Source: Anas platyrhynchos
Lineage: Eukaryota; Chordata; Aves; Anseriformes; Anatidae
DNA length: 64,000 nucleotides
Reading direction: 5' to 3'
NCBI RefSeq assembly: GCF_047663525.1
Contig: NC_092606.1
Span: 4,896,501 to 4,960,500 of the forward strand
Position numbers and translations under genes: made by a program. Below, one piece after another: positions 26,101-38,100 of the stretch. Positions within the stretch are counted from its first letter, which is position 1, and each line of letters begins with the position of its first letter. A model generated the notes under the pieces. That model searched no databases and was not told where the DNA came from. It saw only the letters and a program-made list of their open reading frames with translations.

Positions 26101-29100
26101 TTTTTTTTTTCCTCCCCGGGGTGCTGGGAGGGGAGGCGGAGGTGGGCCGGGCAATGTGTGCTGACTGTGGCTGCGGACCTACAAACCCTGCTGGCAGCAG
26201 GGGTAAAAGCTGAGCTGTTTCAGGGCTGAGCCTGGATTCACAGGGCAGAAAACACATGGGGATCGTTCATTCCTTTCCCCTCCTTCCACCCCCTTTCCAC
26301 GCTTCTGTTAGCAGGAGATTAGCGTGGGCCGGGGAGGGGGGAGTCGCCGCTTCAGCCAAACACCTGAGGCTTGGTGTAAAGCAGGCGGTGGCTGAGGCTT
26401 TGGTGCTGTCATCTAGAGCCCGATCTCTTGTTCATCCCGGCCCTTCAGGAAATGAGAAACAGAAGCTGCAGGTACGTCTCTGTGCACGGGCAGAGCGCGG
26501 CGTTTCTGGAGCCGCCTGCAACGCTGAGGCCTCCGAAACCCTGCGCTGCTCCTCAAAATGGCTGCCAGATGTCTTGGCTCTACTGAATTCCCCGGGGCCT
26601 GACACCAGAAACGCCGCGGCTCACACCGCTTTGGTTCTCGCTCCGTTCTCCCCCCGGTCACCCAGGCAAAGTGGCTCAAGGTTGAGCATGGCCCTTGTTG
26701 GCTGTGGCACCTGAGGCGGCTTTGTGGGACCGACAGCATGCACACAGGGCAAGGCTTGCCAGGGCCGTGCCTGAACAAAGGAAACGCGTTTGTTTTTATA
26801 GTTCAAGCATGGGAGCCCGGCCTGGGACCCTGTGTGATTTCAGTGTGCTAGGAACAAGTCTCCTGGAGCAGGCTGGCTGCCCACACGGCTTCCTGGGCAA
26901 GGCCTTGTGAGCTCCTCGCTGGTGTGGCCACGCAGCGGTCATCTTGTAACCCTGCCATAGCCGAGGTGATGCTGGCGTGGGTGAAGGAGCCTCCACGTCC
27001 TTCTGGTGGTGCTGCATCCGCTGAGCACACAGCACAGGCCTTGCTTTGTGGAGTTCCTGTGTAATTATCTCCAGCATCGATAGGCAGGACTCTTTCAAGC
27101 AGATCTGAAAGCCGTGCTGCGTGGTAACTAGCTGTTGATCTGACAGCGTGGATGTTTTTCCTGCGAGAGTCAGCAGTTTGCTGAAATAACAAAACTTAAT
27201 GATAAAGAGGTGTTGGAAAGTACTCGAGCTAGTAGTAGGATTTGTAAGGGAAGCGTATCATCTAACATATGCTGCTCTGCCTTTCACCGAGGAAAAAACG
27301 TTTCTCAAAATAGTCTTCCTTGCTCCTTCGTCTAATTTACTTGGGTTTATTTCTAGAATCAAAATGAGAATGTCATTTTGATGTGATACAGCCTTTATAG
27401 TAAGTGCAAATCCATATGAGTAGGATGCATCTTGTGCTTCGTAGCCAAGGCAAGCTGTACATGGTGACACTTTTAAGAGTATTTGGGTTGTCTTAAGATA
27501 GGAGGTGGTTTCCACCATGAAGTTAGTGTGCCCAGGGATGGAGTACATGAGAAGCAGTGGGTAGGCTTCATGGCAGCTTGTTCAGTTGCACTCACTGCAA
27601 ATTCAAGGGCTAGAAATGCCTCGCCGTATGACTGTGCTTGCTGCACAGTAATCTCTGTAGTGTTACATCAAGTAATCAAGTTATTTAAAGCGGATTGAGC
27701 ATCAGGGGAAGGTATACTTATGGTACGCAAATGAATTGTCCATTTATCTTTGCTGTTCAGTTCTAAGACTGTCCTCTTAAAAACATGGAGCACGCTGCAT
27801 CGTGGAGATGAGACGGGTGTCATGGAAGACTTAACGTCACTGGTGACAGAGCTGCCCTGACTTGGGCTACGTGTAAATGAGATGTTCCAGAAATAACAGT
27901 AAAGCTTTGCTTTTTATTTCTCTTCTAGCAACCCTCCGCTCAGTGAGGAAATGCTGCCTCCAGGGGAGTGGATGTGTCACCGCTGCACTGTGCGCCGAAA
28001 GGTAAAGTCTGTTGTAACAACCGTGCTCCCTGCCCTTCCAACTGTCCATCTGAAATGTGAACCCTTTATTTTAAGATTTCCTCTCCCCTTAATGTGAACG
28101 TACACGCCACCAGAATTGCTTTTTGTGGTTAGGGTCGTAAAGGGGGCTTTGTTAGGAACAGGCTGCAAGAAAGCCAAGGTGTCTTGATGAGACTGTCCTG
28201 GTATTTTTTAACGTTGCTACTAAGAACCACAAAACTGAAGTGCCTGCTCTGTTTGTGTCAAGCTGTGCCTTTTAACCTGCTTTCCTTTTCTCCCATTGTG
28301 GAAGGGAGGGAGAACTGAGGCACAGAGGGAAGGGCTCTCATGCTGGAGGAGGTGAGCTGTGTTCAGGTCAAACAGGTGGCCTGATAACGTAGCTTTGGCA
28401 TCAGGGCTGTGATTCTGGTTAATGTGCGTTTTTTAGGAGCGTGACTTCACAGCAGTTACACATCAGCATAGGGTGAAATCACAGTGAGTTGTGATTTCCT
28501 GGGCTGTTGAACAGGATGGGGAGGAGATGACTGGGCAAGATTGTGGCTTGTCTTATTTTCCTTGATACTCTTTCTCCAGGAAGCTGTCTTGCACAATGTA
28601 AACATCTTATTGCTGTGAGTACGTAAGACTGCGTACCAGAGGGTTTAGAAACTGTACCAACCAACTAGCAACTGTTCCCTTGAAGTGACACCCAGAACAG
28701 ATTTGAAGAAAACTCTGTACTCAGTCTTTTTTGTTCCCCAAGCTATTTCCTTGTTCTGTTTCCAGGGTACTGTTCAGTCATCTGCTAACAGCACAGAGGA
28801 GGGTCACAAATTTAAAAACAAATAAACACCACAACACCAACGAAAAGAATTCTCTATTAAAAATTGTCTGATAACACTTCTCTCCTTTTACAGACCATTT
28901 CATAGTGATCTTATAGACTGGTGATGCTGGCACTGGAGCAGTTCAGCTGCCACTACCAGGCTGTACAGCTGCCCCCTTCTCTTGCAAAAATGGATCCCTC
29001 AGTGATTGCCATGTAATGTTTTCCTCTGCTGCAGTCCTCCCTGCCCACCTTGTTCAAGAGTCCTGGCGTCAAGAGATAGTGTGCTGGTTTTACGTTGTGC

Positions 29101-32100
29101 TTGTGTTCCCAAGCTCCTTGTTCTGTAATGGGTTCAGATGCACTGCCAGGGTTAATAGACTGTGTCGACAATGAGTGGTCTACCATGGAGTTTCTCTGTT
29201 GGCTAGCAAAGTAAACAGAGTTGTCTGATCTGTCAAGTGTTTAGGACTAGAAGCTGTGAAACATTGTCCTGATGTGGACTCAAATACGGCTGTCCTGAAA
29301 GGAGAGACATGCTAATTTTCCTCCCTGTGCTTGGTTCCCTTCAGCTGGTTTGTCATCTGTGTGTTAGCTGCAAGCAAATTGGTTTTGCTAGGTCAAGGCT
29401 TTATGGTGACTTCACAGGGGAAGTCGTAGGAAGTGGCTGACGCCTTTTCAGATGCTGTTTGTCTTCGATTGCTTATTTGTCAAGGTTGATGTGCTTTGTT
29501 TGTGGCCTCCATGATAAGCCTGCCTATTCATGTCGTGCAGAAGCGAGAACAGAAGAAAGAGCTGGGGCAGGTAAATGGATTGGTGGACAAATCTGGGAAA
29601 AGGACCACCTCCCCAACCAGTGACGCAGACCTCTTGGACAGGTCTAGCAGCAGCATCAGGGCTAATGCGCATGCCAGGATCTTGGAAAGGAGAGCGAGCC
29701 GGCCTGGCACTCCCACATCCAATGCCAGCACCGAGACCCCCAACTCGGAGCAGAATGATGTCGATGAGGACATAATTGACGTGGATGATGACTCTGCCAT
29801 TGCAGAAATGGACTGTGGGCAGCCCCAGCTGAAGCGACCCTTTGAGCTTCTTATTGCTGCTGCCATGGAAAGGAACCCAACGCAGTTCCAGTTGCCGAAT
29901 GAACTGACCTGCACCACAGCACTTCCAGGTGAGCATTGGTAAAGGTGTCAAAAGTTGCATCCTGCTGCCAACTTGCCTTTTCTCCCCTCTTTGCTCCTTG
30001 GTAGCTGTGGTTTTAGTGATGCTGTCTGGTGAAAATAGAGTGCAGAAGTGCCCCTGGTCCTCATACAACAGCAAGTGGCCTCTTGGCTTCCCCGGTGGGA
30101 ATGCTGCTGGGAGCTGCACCTCCTTGAAATAGATGTTTTCTGTATTCAACCTAGTCTAGATCATTGATCTGAAGAAAAAGTTTCCAGTTGACCAAATACT
30201 TGATTTTGACTCTTGGTACAATAGCTTAGTCGAGTAACAGCGTAATTGTTTCAGTGACATCCTGTGCCTTAAGCTTAAAGTGTGTCTACCTTTAAAGCCC
30301 ATTTCTGTCACTTGACTCTAGATTTAGTGGTTGATAAGGGCTCCTGAAGCAGTTCTTTCCTGCCTTTTCTGTTTGCCTCTGCCTGAGAAGATTATATGTA
30401 TCAGCCAGGAAGCGAATCTCTGCTATGTGGGTAACCCAAAGCCTTTTAAAATTTACTTTCAGGTACTAGCAAGAGGAGGAGAAAGGAAGAAACCACAGGA
30501 AAGAACGTCAAGAAAGCACAACACGAGTTAGACCACAATGGTTTGGTTCCCTTGCCGGTCAAAGTCTGCTTCACATGCAACAGGTACGTAACTCTTCCAG
30601 GGAAGCTCACTCTTCCAGGGAAGCCCGTTGTTGTAGCTGCACCCTTCACAGGAACAAAGTTCTTGATGAAAAAAGCAAACTATCTGTTACCTTTTCCATT
30701 CCTGTCAGTTCTCGCTTACAATCTGCTAAACAAATGGAGGAATAATTGTCCTTGCTAAATAACAAATGCTTAGTGACACGTATAGGTGTGGCTTCTGCAG
30801 TCCTGCATGGCTGTAAAGGTTTTAAAGTGTAGCCTGAAAAGAGCAAGCTATATTGCCTTCAGTGTTTTTCTACAAGGAAAACTTCTAGTGATGGTTGTTT
30901 AGACAACTGAGATGTTTGTTTATGGTTCGTGAAGGAGATATGTGGGGAGGTGACCTTTAGGAAATAGAAATCTACAGAGAGATACAAGCCCAAGGCAAAC
31001 AGGAGTATTGTGCTGAAATAGTAAATCTTAGAACTAGTGTAAAATACTGCTGTGCTCTTTTATAACTGCAGAAATAAATGGCACCGATAAATCTCGGCTC
31101 AAAATGTCAGCAGAACCAAAAAACTTTATTTCAGGAACCCAGTCAGGGTGAGTTTCTGGAATGAAGCTGGAGACTCAGGTGGGCTTTTGTGGGAAACGGC
31201 TGATGGCTTTGTCATAGAGTTGACTGCTTAGAGAACCCAGAGCAGTGCGGGTAGTAGCTTTCTGGAGTTTGAGGTGTGTTCTGAGAACATCTCAGGCTTA
31301 TTGAAGTGAATGTCCCAGCTTCACACAAGATTGGTCTGAGGAAAATTGTGATAATCTGAGATTTCCTTTGGATCTCTGAATTTTGCTCTAAATGCAGCCA
31401 TTCAGAACTAACGCACAAGGTCAACTTGAAAAGTCTCTTATGTGACTCAGACAGGTTCTTGCAGCTTTCCAGCAATGGGATCTCCTCCTGCCAAAGGACT
31501 TCTTTTGAACCAAGGAACCCTCGTGTATGGGCAGGTCCTTTTGCCCTGAGTGGGCCTTGCAGAAGGTCCATATAGATCGAGTTACAAATCTGAAGCCTAA
31601 TTTTAGATGCAAGTAACACGGCGTTAGGGGAGTTGGTGGGGAAAGATAAGCCGAAGTGGTCAGCCGAGCCTGCCTGCACGTTCAGTTAATGCTCTGCTTT
31701 CTGCGTGGGAAATAAGATATGGCTCTCTCTTTGCAGGAGTTGCAGAGTGGCACCTCTCATTCAGTGTGATTATTGCCCACTCCTGTTCCACATGGATTGT
31801 CTGGAGCCACCTCTTACTGCCATGCCTCTGGGTAGATGGATGTGCCCAAATCACATAGAGCACGTGGTGGTAAGCAGGACTATGATTGCAGTATGGTAAC
31901 CGGATGCTGGAGTGGAACCTGGCAGGTCCATTAAAGGACAAAGTACAACAAATGTAAAACAGCTTCCGAGCTCTTATTGCTCCCTGTAACGCTTGTAAAG
32001 CTCCTGCTGCAAGCAACACGCTCTCCAAAGGAATATGATGCTGCTCGCTGCAATAAAATATAAGGATGGGGGAACTCCTTCCCGTAACTGAAGCTGACAG

Positions 32101-35100
32101 CTCAGATTGTGACTCACTGGCAGCTTGTCTAGTTTTCAGACTGGACTCCTTAAGATCTAGATGAGCTTCCAGAACTGTGATACAAAGCAGCACAGTGCTA
32201 CAAATAGGGGAAGTAATTCTTTGCATGCTTAACCCAAAAAGCGTTCATTCCAAGCGGGAGCTTTCATTTGTGGAAGAGCATTGTACTTGAGACTAAATAC
32301 TCAGGAAACAGGGGGCTGGAACAAAGGGCTTGTGCCCAGAGAAACTGCTTCTGAGAGCATTGATGCTACTTCGGAGGCCTCTAAGTGCTTTTGTATTCAC
32401 CTCCAGCAATGTGCCCTTTAACAGCAAGGGTTAGTGCCGCAGGAAGCGAATAGTCTAAAGCTGAGCTGATGCTGTACTGCCAGTGCTACGAGGCGTTATG
32501 AGAGTCTTAGGGTGCCTTAGTGACCTGCAGATCCCTAACTTCTGTGGCATTATCTGATCACCCAGCTGAACCAGAAGAACTTGACCCTGAGTAATCGGTG
32601 CCGAGTATTTGACCGGTTCCAGGATACCATATCTCAGCATGTTGTCAAAGTGGATTTCTTAAACCGAATCCATAAGAAACATCCTCCGAATCGCAGAGTT
32701 CTTCAGTCAGTGAAGAGAAAGGGTTTGAAGGTGAGTGTCAACAAGTAGGTACTGGCAGAATTCCCCACGCGCGTGCTTTAATTTGGAAGGGAATCCAGCG
32801 TGCCCCATAGGGATCGCCTTGTCGGGGCAGGAGGAAGAAGGTGGGGTCTGAATAAACGTGTGGTGAGAGGTCTGGAAGTCGGCAGTCAGAGCAGTTTTCA
32901 CTACTTGTAGGATTTAAGAAGCTCGTTTTCCAGCAACCATGACGCTCAGCTCTTAGAAGCAAGCCTGTAAATCTGACACAGGCACGAGAAGTACAACACA
33001 AACCCATTGAAGGTGGCACTAGAGGCAGAATCTGGGCTGCCGCATGTTCCCTGTTAAACCACAAAAAGCATTTTCTGCCAGAATGCCTGAAAAATGCCAT
33101 ATAGGTATTCTAAACATTTCCCTTCTTACCTCGCCTTTTCTTTGCGTGACTTTTTTTTTTTTATGCTGGAGCCACCACATTATGCTGAAGTCATGCCTGA
33201 CCTAAGGGAATGAAACCTATTAATTTCAGCATAGTTGCATTAAATTAAAGTACTCGGCACTTGAAACTTCTAATGTATTGTCTGCAGGGTTCCTCTGGGT
33301 CAGAAAGCAGCAAACACAAGGCACAGTGCTGGTTAGGCACTTCATTTAACCAGTCATTCTTGAGTAATTGTTCTCATGTGTCATCTTCTTTCTCCACAAT
33401 GTAGGTTCCTGATGCTATAAAGTCCCAATACCGGCTTCCGCCCCCGTTACTTGCGCCTGCAGCAATTAGAGACGGCGAGCTGATCTGTAACGGGATCCCC
33501 GAGGAACCCTTGCAGAAGCACCTTTTGAACACTGAGCACTTAGCCAGCCAGACAGAACAACAGGAGGTAAATGAAGTCAAAATGCTTGGACTCTGTAGTC
33601 GCTTCGGTACGACGGTCCTCTTCCATTTCAGTCGTGATCAGAGCAGTTGTCTAGGAAACCGGTCTCAAAATCGTGCGTCTGAAGGTGATAGCTCGTCTTG
33701 GTTCTGACACTTTCGCCCATTAAAACTTCATTTTGGCTTTGCAGCTGAAATGTAAAGCTCCTCGTTTGACACTTCAGGAAAGTGGTGAGAGAGTCTCCTG
33801 GTCTGAACGGCGGAGTTGAGGGCTTTCTGTCTAGATGTCAGTTTTATTTCCTGGCTGAGGGGAAATACTTTCCTCTTTGATTATGTAAGGCTGCTCTCTG
33901 ACACGTTTGTGTGTTAACGTCACATTTCTGGGCTGCTTTTTATTGCCGACAGCCTCAGATTTTCAAATCAAGGTCAAGTGAGTGTTCAAGTCTCGCATGA
34001 AATTTCTTGCTGGATTCAGCAAGGCGAAGGCACGTTGCTTTGCCATCGGTGCCGTGGTCTGATTCCTGTTAGCTCGGGCAGGATTCTTATATATGGCATG
34101 GGCACATTCACCGTGAAGCTTAAAAATTTAAGTTTTTTGGTCGTCTTCTACCTGGTGTAGAAGAAAAGGTGCTCTCCACCCCTGCAGGTGGCTCCCAGTA
34201 ACGTGAGGTAGATCAGCATTTCTTTCCAACGTGAAACAGAGTAAGCTAGAGGGTTTTCTTTGGAGAGAAGCCCGTGTCAGTGGAAAATACGTACGTAACT
34301 AGCTGAAAAGTTTGCAATGCTTTAAATGTGAAGTGAGGGAAATGGCTGGGAGAGAGCATTGTCTGCTGCCTTCCCTCTCCTTTAATCTCTGCTCCTCATT
34401 GTACTGTCCCTAGCACAGAGATAAACAGCACTTAATTTTGGATGTGCACGTGTATGTCTGAACCAAGTCTTCTCCTGGTGCTAGATGAGCACCAGAACAG
34501 ATGCTGAGCGGTCTGCAGCAGTCGGGCAGCTGGATTTCTGCGGGCTGGGGGGGTGATGGGGTGGCTGAGGCTTGGAGCAGCGTCTGCTTGTAGAACTAAC
34601 GTGCTTTTTCTTTTTCTGTCTTCCTCCCAGTGGCTCTGTAGTGTTGTTGCGCTCCAGTGCAGCATATTGAAACATTTATCTGCTAAGCAGATGACTTCGC
34701 TTTGGGACTCTGAGCAAACAGAGAAGGCTGATATTAAGCCTGTTATCGTGGCAGACGGCGCACTCGCCAACCCTTACCAGGCAGCTGACAAGGCACCCAC
34801 ACCTTCCCTCTATTCCATGTCATCCTGCACCTCAGGGATTACCACTCAGAATTCCTTGAGCTCCTCGCAACCCCAGCAGACTTTGTCACAGGAAGAGGTC
34901 AACTGCAGCTCCTGTATAGACAAATCCAAGAAGGGGGCTTCTTGCGGGACTTCCAACGGGCCCACAGCCTCTGACGTGAAGGTCAACGGGCCTCATTTCT
35001 ACGGCGTTTCGTCCGAACCTGCGGCACAGTTGACTGACTCCCAGAGGCTGATCGGGTCGGGTAACACAATCCCTGTTTTGTCGCACCGGCAAACGTGGCC

Positions 35101-38100
35101 CAGGCCCCTCACGCCCCCAGCGACGTGCGGGCTGCTGAATCACACGATCGGAACCGTCGTCAAAACGGAGAACGTCGCGGGACCCGTTTCTTGTGCACAA
35201 AGGGGTTCTGTGCCGGTCACGAGTATGCCTACTTCCATATCGAGCTCCTGTGCCAGCCTGGACACCACCAGCACTTTGCAAAGAAAGAATGTGCAGACGC
35301 AGATCGGACCGCCGCTGACAGCAGACCTGCGATCCGTGGGCTCCCCTCTGACTGCCACCAGGGCTCTCACCCCTCCCCAGGCTGCAGGAGATGGGATCTC
35401 AGCTGTTGGGTCCACAAACAGATTCTGTTCACCAGCACCACCTTCAGGTAAGGGCCCAAGGGCTGATGCTGGCCCCCAGGGCTGAGAAGGCGTTCAGCTA
35501 ACCTCGAGGCTCTAGCAGCACGCCCTTGCTTAATGGGGAATTCGGCTTTCTGTAGAGAACAGGGGGAAGTTTAGGTCTTCTGTGTCCTAGGTCCCTTCAT
35601 GGGAGCCATGGGATGCAGGGAACTCCACCCTGAGAAGCAGGGTGATAGATCCAGTTGGTTCTGGAAAGCAGCAGCGGGTGTAAATCCTGCTCTCAACATC
35701 TCAACAGCTGGCTGCTGTAAAGGACTGGCTGGTTGCGAGGCCTTTCCCAGAACAGCTCTCCTGCACCTCTCATCTCTGTCCTAGTGATGGTTGCATCCTC
35801 TGGTACAGAGGTATTAGAAATCTTCAGCTGCACAGCCTCGATGTTAGAGAAATGTGGGTTTGGGGTGTTGTGGTGTGCTCAGTGCCTGCCAGTCTGCTCA
35901 CACGGGGCAGTCACGGGCTGGATGTACTGCTTCTGCCCTGGGTTGCACCCGAAAACCTCGCTGCCGAGGTTCCTGCACCCATTCATCAGCATAAAACCAT
36001 CAAGTCAAAGATGTTGGGAGGAGAGGGCAGGAGTAACGGCCCATAATTCATAAATTTTGCTGGAATAAGCTTTCACTTGAAGCCTTCTCCTCCTCCCTTT
36101 GCCCCAGCAGCTCTAACCTCAAGCTGTTAGCCCCCTCGTGCAGGCTGGGTTGGAAGCAGTGGCTGGAAAGCAAGCGCCAGGGCTGTCTGTCACTTCTCCT
36201 GCAGTCCTTGCTCAATGGCAGGCTTGGGTGGAGCAATCCAGGCAGCGCAGGCACCATCTTTTATTGTTCTTTACAAAAAAAAATGATTACAGGCAGCTTC
36301 TGGGTTTTATCTCGTGTTTGGAAGCAGTCCCCAGAGCACTTGGTCTCCTTGCTTATTGCCAAACAAACCGAGTTACCCCAGGGCTGTTAGTTGGTGCCCT
36401 GCTTAGACATGCGAGGCTGGGGGGCCTTTAGGAGGAGGAAAGAAAAGGGGCTGTGCTGTAGGAAGCCTCTTCCTTGTGGCTTGAAAAGCACTGCAAATGC
36501 AAACCAACCCCTCCATCATTTTGCAGCTACTTAAGATGTTAAATTTCTTCTAGCGTGAAGTTTGGGTTCTACAAAACGCCCATTAAACCATCATTTGGAT
36601 GCAGTTTCTCTTGGGAAAGGCGTAAATGTGTTCAGATGGACTACATCTAACACCACACGTGTGTGCTTACATCTTAAATGGTGCTCTGCAGAGCGGGTGC
36701 AAACTGACAAAAATACAAATGATTTGTGACCCTTTTTTTCATAAGCTTCAGGCTTACCATAGCTCTAAGCAAACCAACTTGAGAAGAACTGGTATCAACC
36801 ATGCCTTAAAGGGATTTTGCTTCCTGGCATTTGCCTCTCTGGGCTGCGCAGTCACTGCCGAGGCAGCGGGATTGTATTTGGTGGATAACAAATTCTGCCA
36901 ACGACTGTCACATTCCTACCAGGCAGCGCGCTGCACCCTGCAGCCGATAATCGTCCAGAAATCAAAAGGATGCAGCAGACGTGCTTTTTTTCTGCATGTT
37001 CAGGCCTAGACCCAGCTACTTGGCAAAGGTTTAGCCAGCTCTTGGAGCTGCTGGGGGCTCGGTGCTCATCTTCCCGGCCTCTGTAGCATGACATCGCTTG
37101 CAGCCTCTCATCACTGCTCCTTCAGACGGGGGAGCAGAGCCTTAAATATTTAGGTGCAGAGCCCGAGAGCTGATCCTGCGTTCGAGGCACACGCTAATCC
37201 TTCTGCGAGGGGCCGAAAGCACTCGGCCTGTAACTCGGGCCTTTTTCAAAGCGTGGCTCCGAGCAGAATTAATCATTCTGAGCAGCGTGGAAGCTGCGAG
37301 CAGCCCGAGGGGCTGGCTGCATGTCTGGCGAACGTCACAGTGACATATCTTCTCTGCACCATCTTTCTCTGTAGATGGTAAGGTCAGTCCCAGCACCTTA
37401 TCCATAGGAAGCGCTTTAACTCTGCCCTCATCACTCACTTCAAACTCCGCAGCTATGCTGGACCTCAGCAGTTCCCTGAAAGCGTTTGTGGACGGCGGTG
37501 AGTATTTAGTTCGTTCTCAGTCTCTGCTAGCCCTGCCTCTTTGCTTCCCGAGCGCCCAGGCTCTGCTTCAGGAGAAGCTCCGAGATGAAAGGGTTGCAGT
37601 CAGGTGAGGGAGGGGCTGGAAATGCCTTCCCTTAAATACCACATGCTTCCCTGCTCTCCCTGCTCGGAGCGTTGCCAAGGCAGCGAGGCCAATGAAGTGT
37701 TCCTGCCTGAAGCTTTTCTGGGGAACAATCACGGTGCTGTTGCACGGGCTGCTTTCCAGGTGGGATCCGCGTGCAGAAACCTGCAGCCCTGCCGTGCCCT
37801 GGTGCTGCCTGCACCCCGCAGGGGTTCCCGACGTGCAGGAAGCCCACAGCTCCCCATCGTGCCATCGAGCGGTCACCCGGCTCGTGAGGCTTTACTGGCT
37901 CCGTTAATTTTCCGATTGATTTCTGCTTCTGTCAGTCTTCTCCTAGACTGGCATGATTATTTTTTTATTATTCTCCTTTTGTTGCACTTGGCAAGAAATG
38001 CAGAGTCTTAGCAGAGCGACGCGAGGAGGAGGAGATTGCTACCCAGCAATGCAGGCTGTCGCCAGCACCTGCTTCTCAACAAGAGCCTTTCTGGCGTGGT

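Larger units (their letters stand above)
14756..27928 (+). other. PHF12 intron 2 (13.2 kb), no coding evidence
   Basis: No exon, RNA gene or recognisable transposon was identified. Notable contents are a T-rich stretch with two opposed YY1-like cores at 15288-15341, T runs at 15607-15642 and 17036-17053, a 30-base tandem duplication at 26048-26099 and an A run at 24790-24803. A long minus-strand open frame at 18601-19566 begins at TTG and has no recognisable domain. Composition falls towards ordinary intronic levels after about 16 kb. Confidence 0.6.
28002..34630 (+). other. PHF12 introns 3-8 region, noncoding between exons
   Basis: Introns 28002-29540, 29929-30462, 30584-31736, 31870-32565, 32731-33404 and 33567-34630 show no extra exon, RNA gene or recognisable mobile element. 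A short tandem duplication (CTCTTCCAGGGAAG, twice) sits at about 30592-30622, a few bases after the exon 5 donor. Confidence 0.55.

Noticed and set aside
14756-27928. tRNA, snoRNA or microRNA genes in the long PHF12 intron
   Set aside because: No tRNA-like A/B boxes, C/D or H/ACA layout, or convincing hairpin was seen by eye; a covariance-model search would be needed to exclude them.
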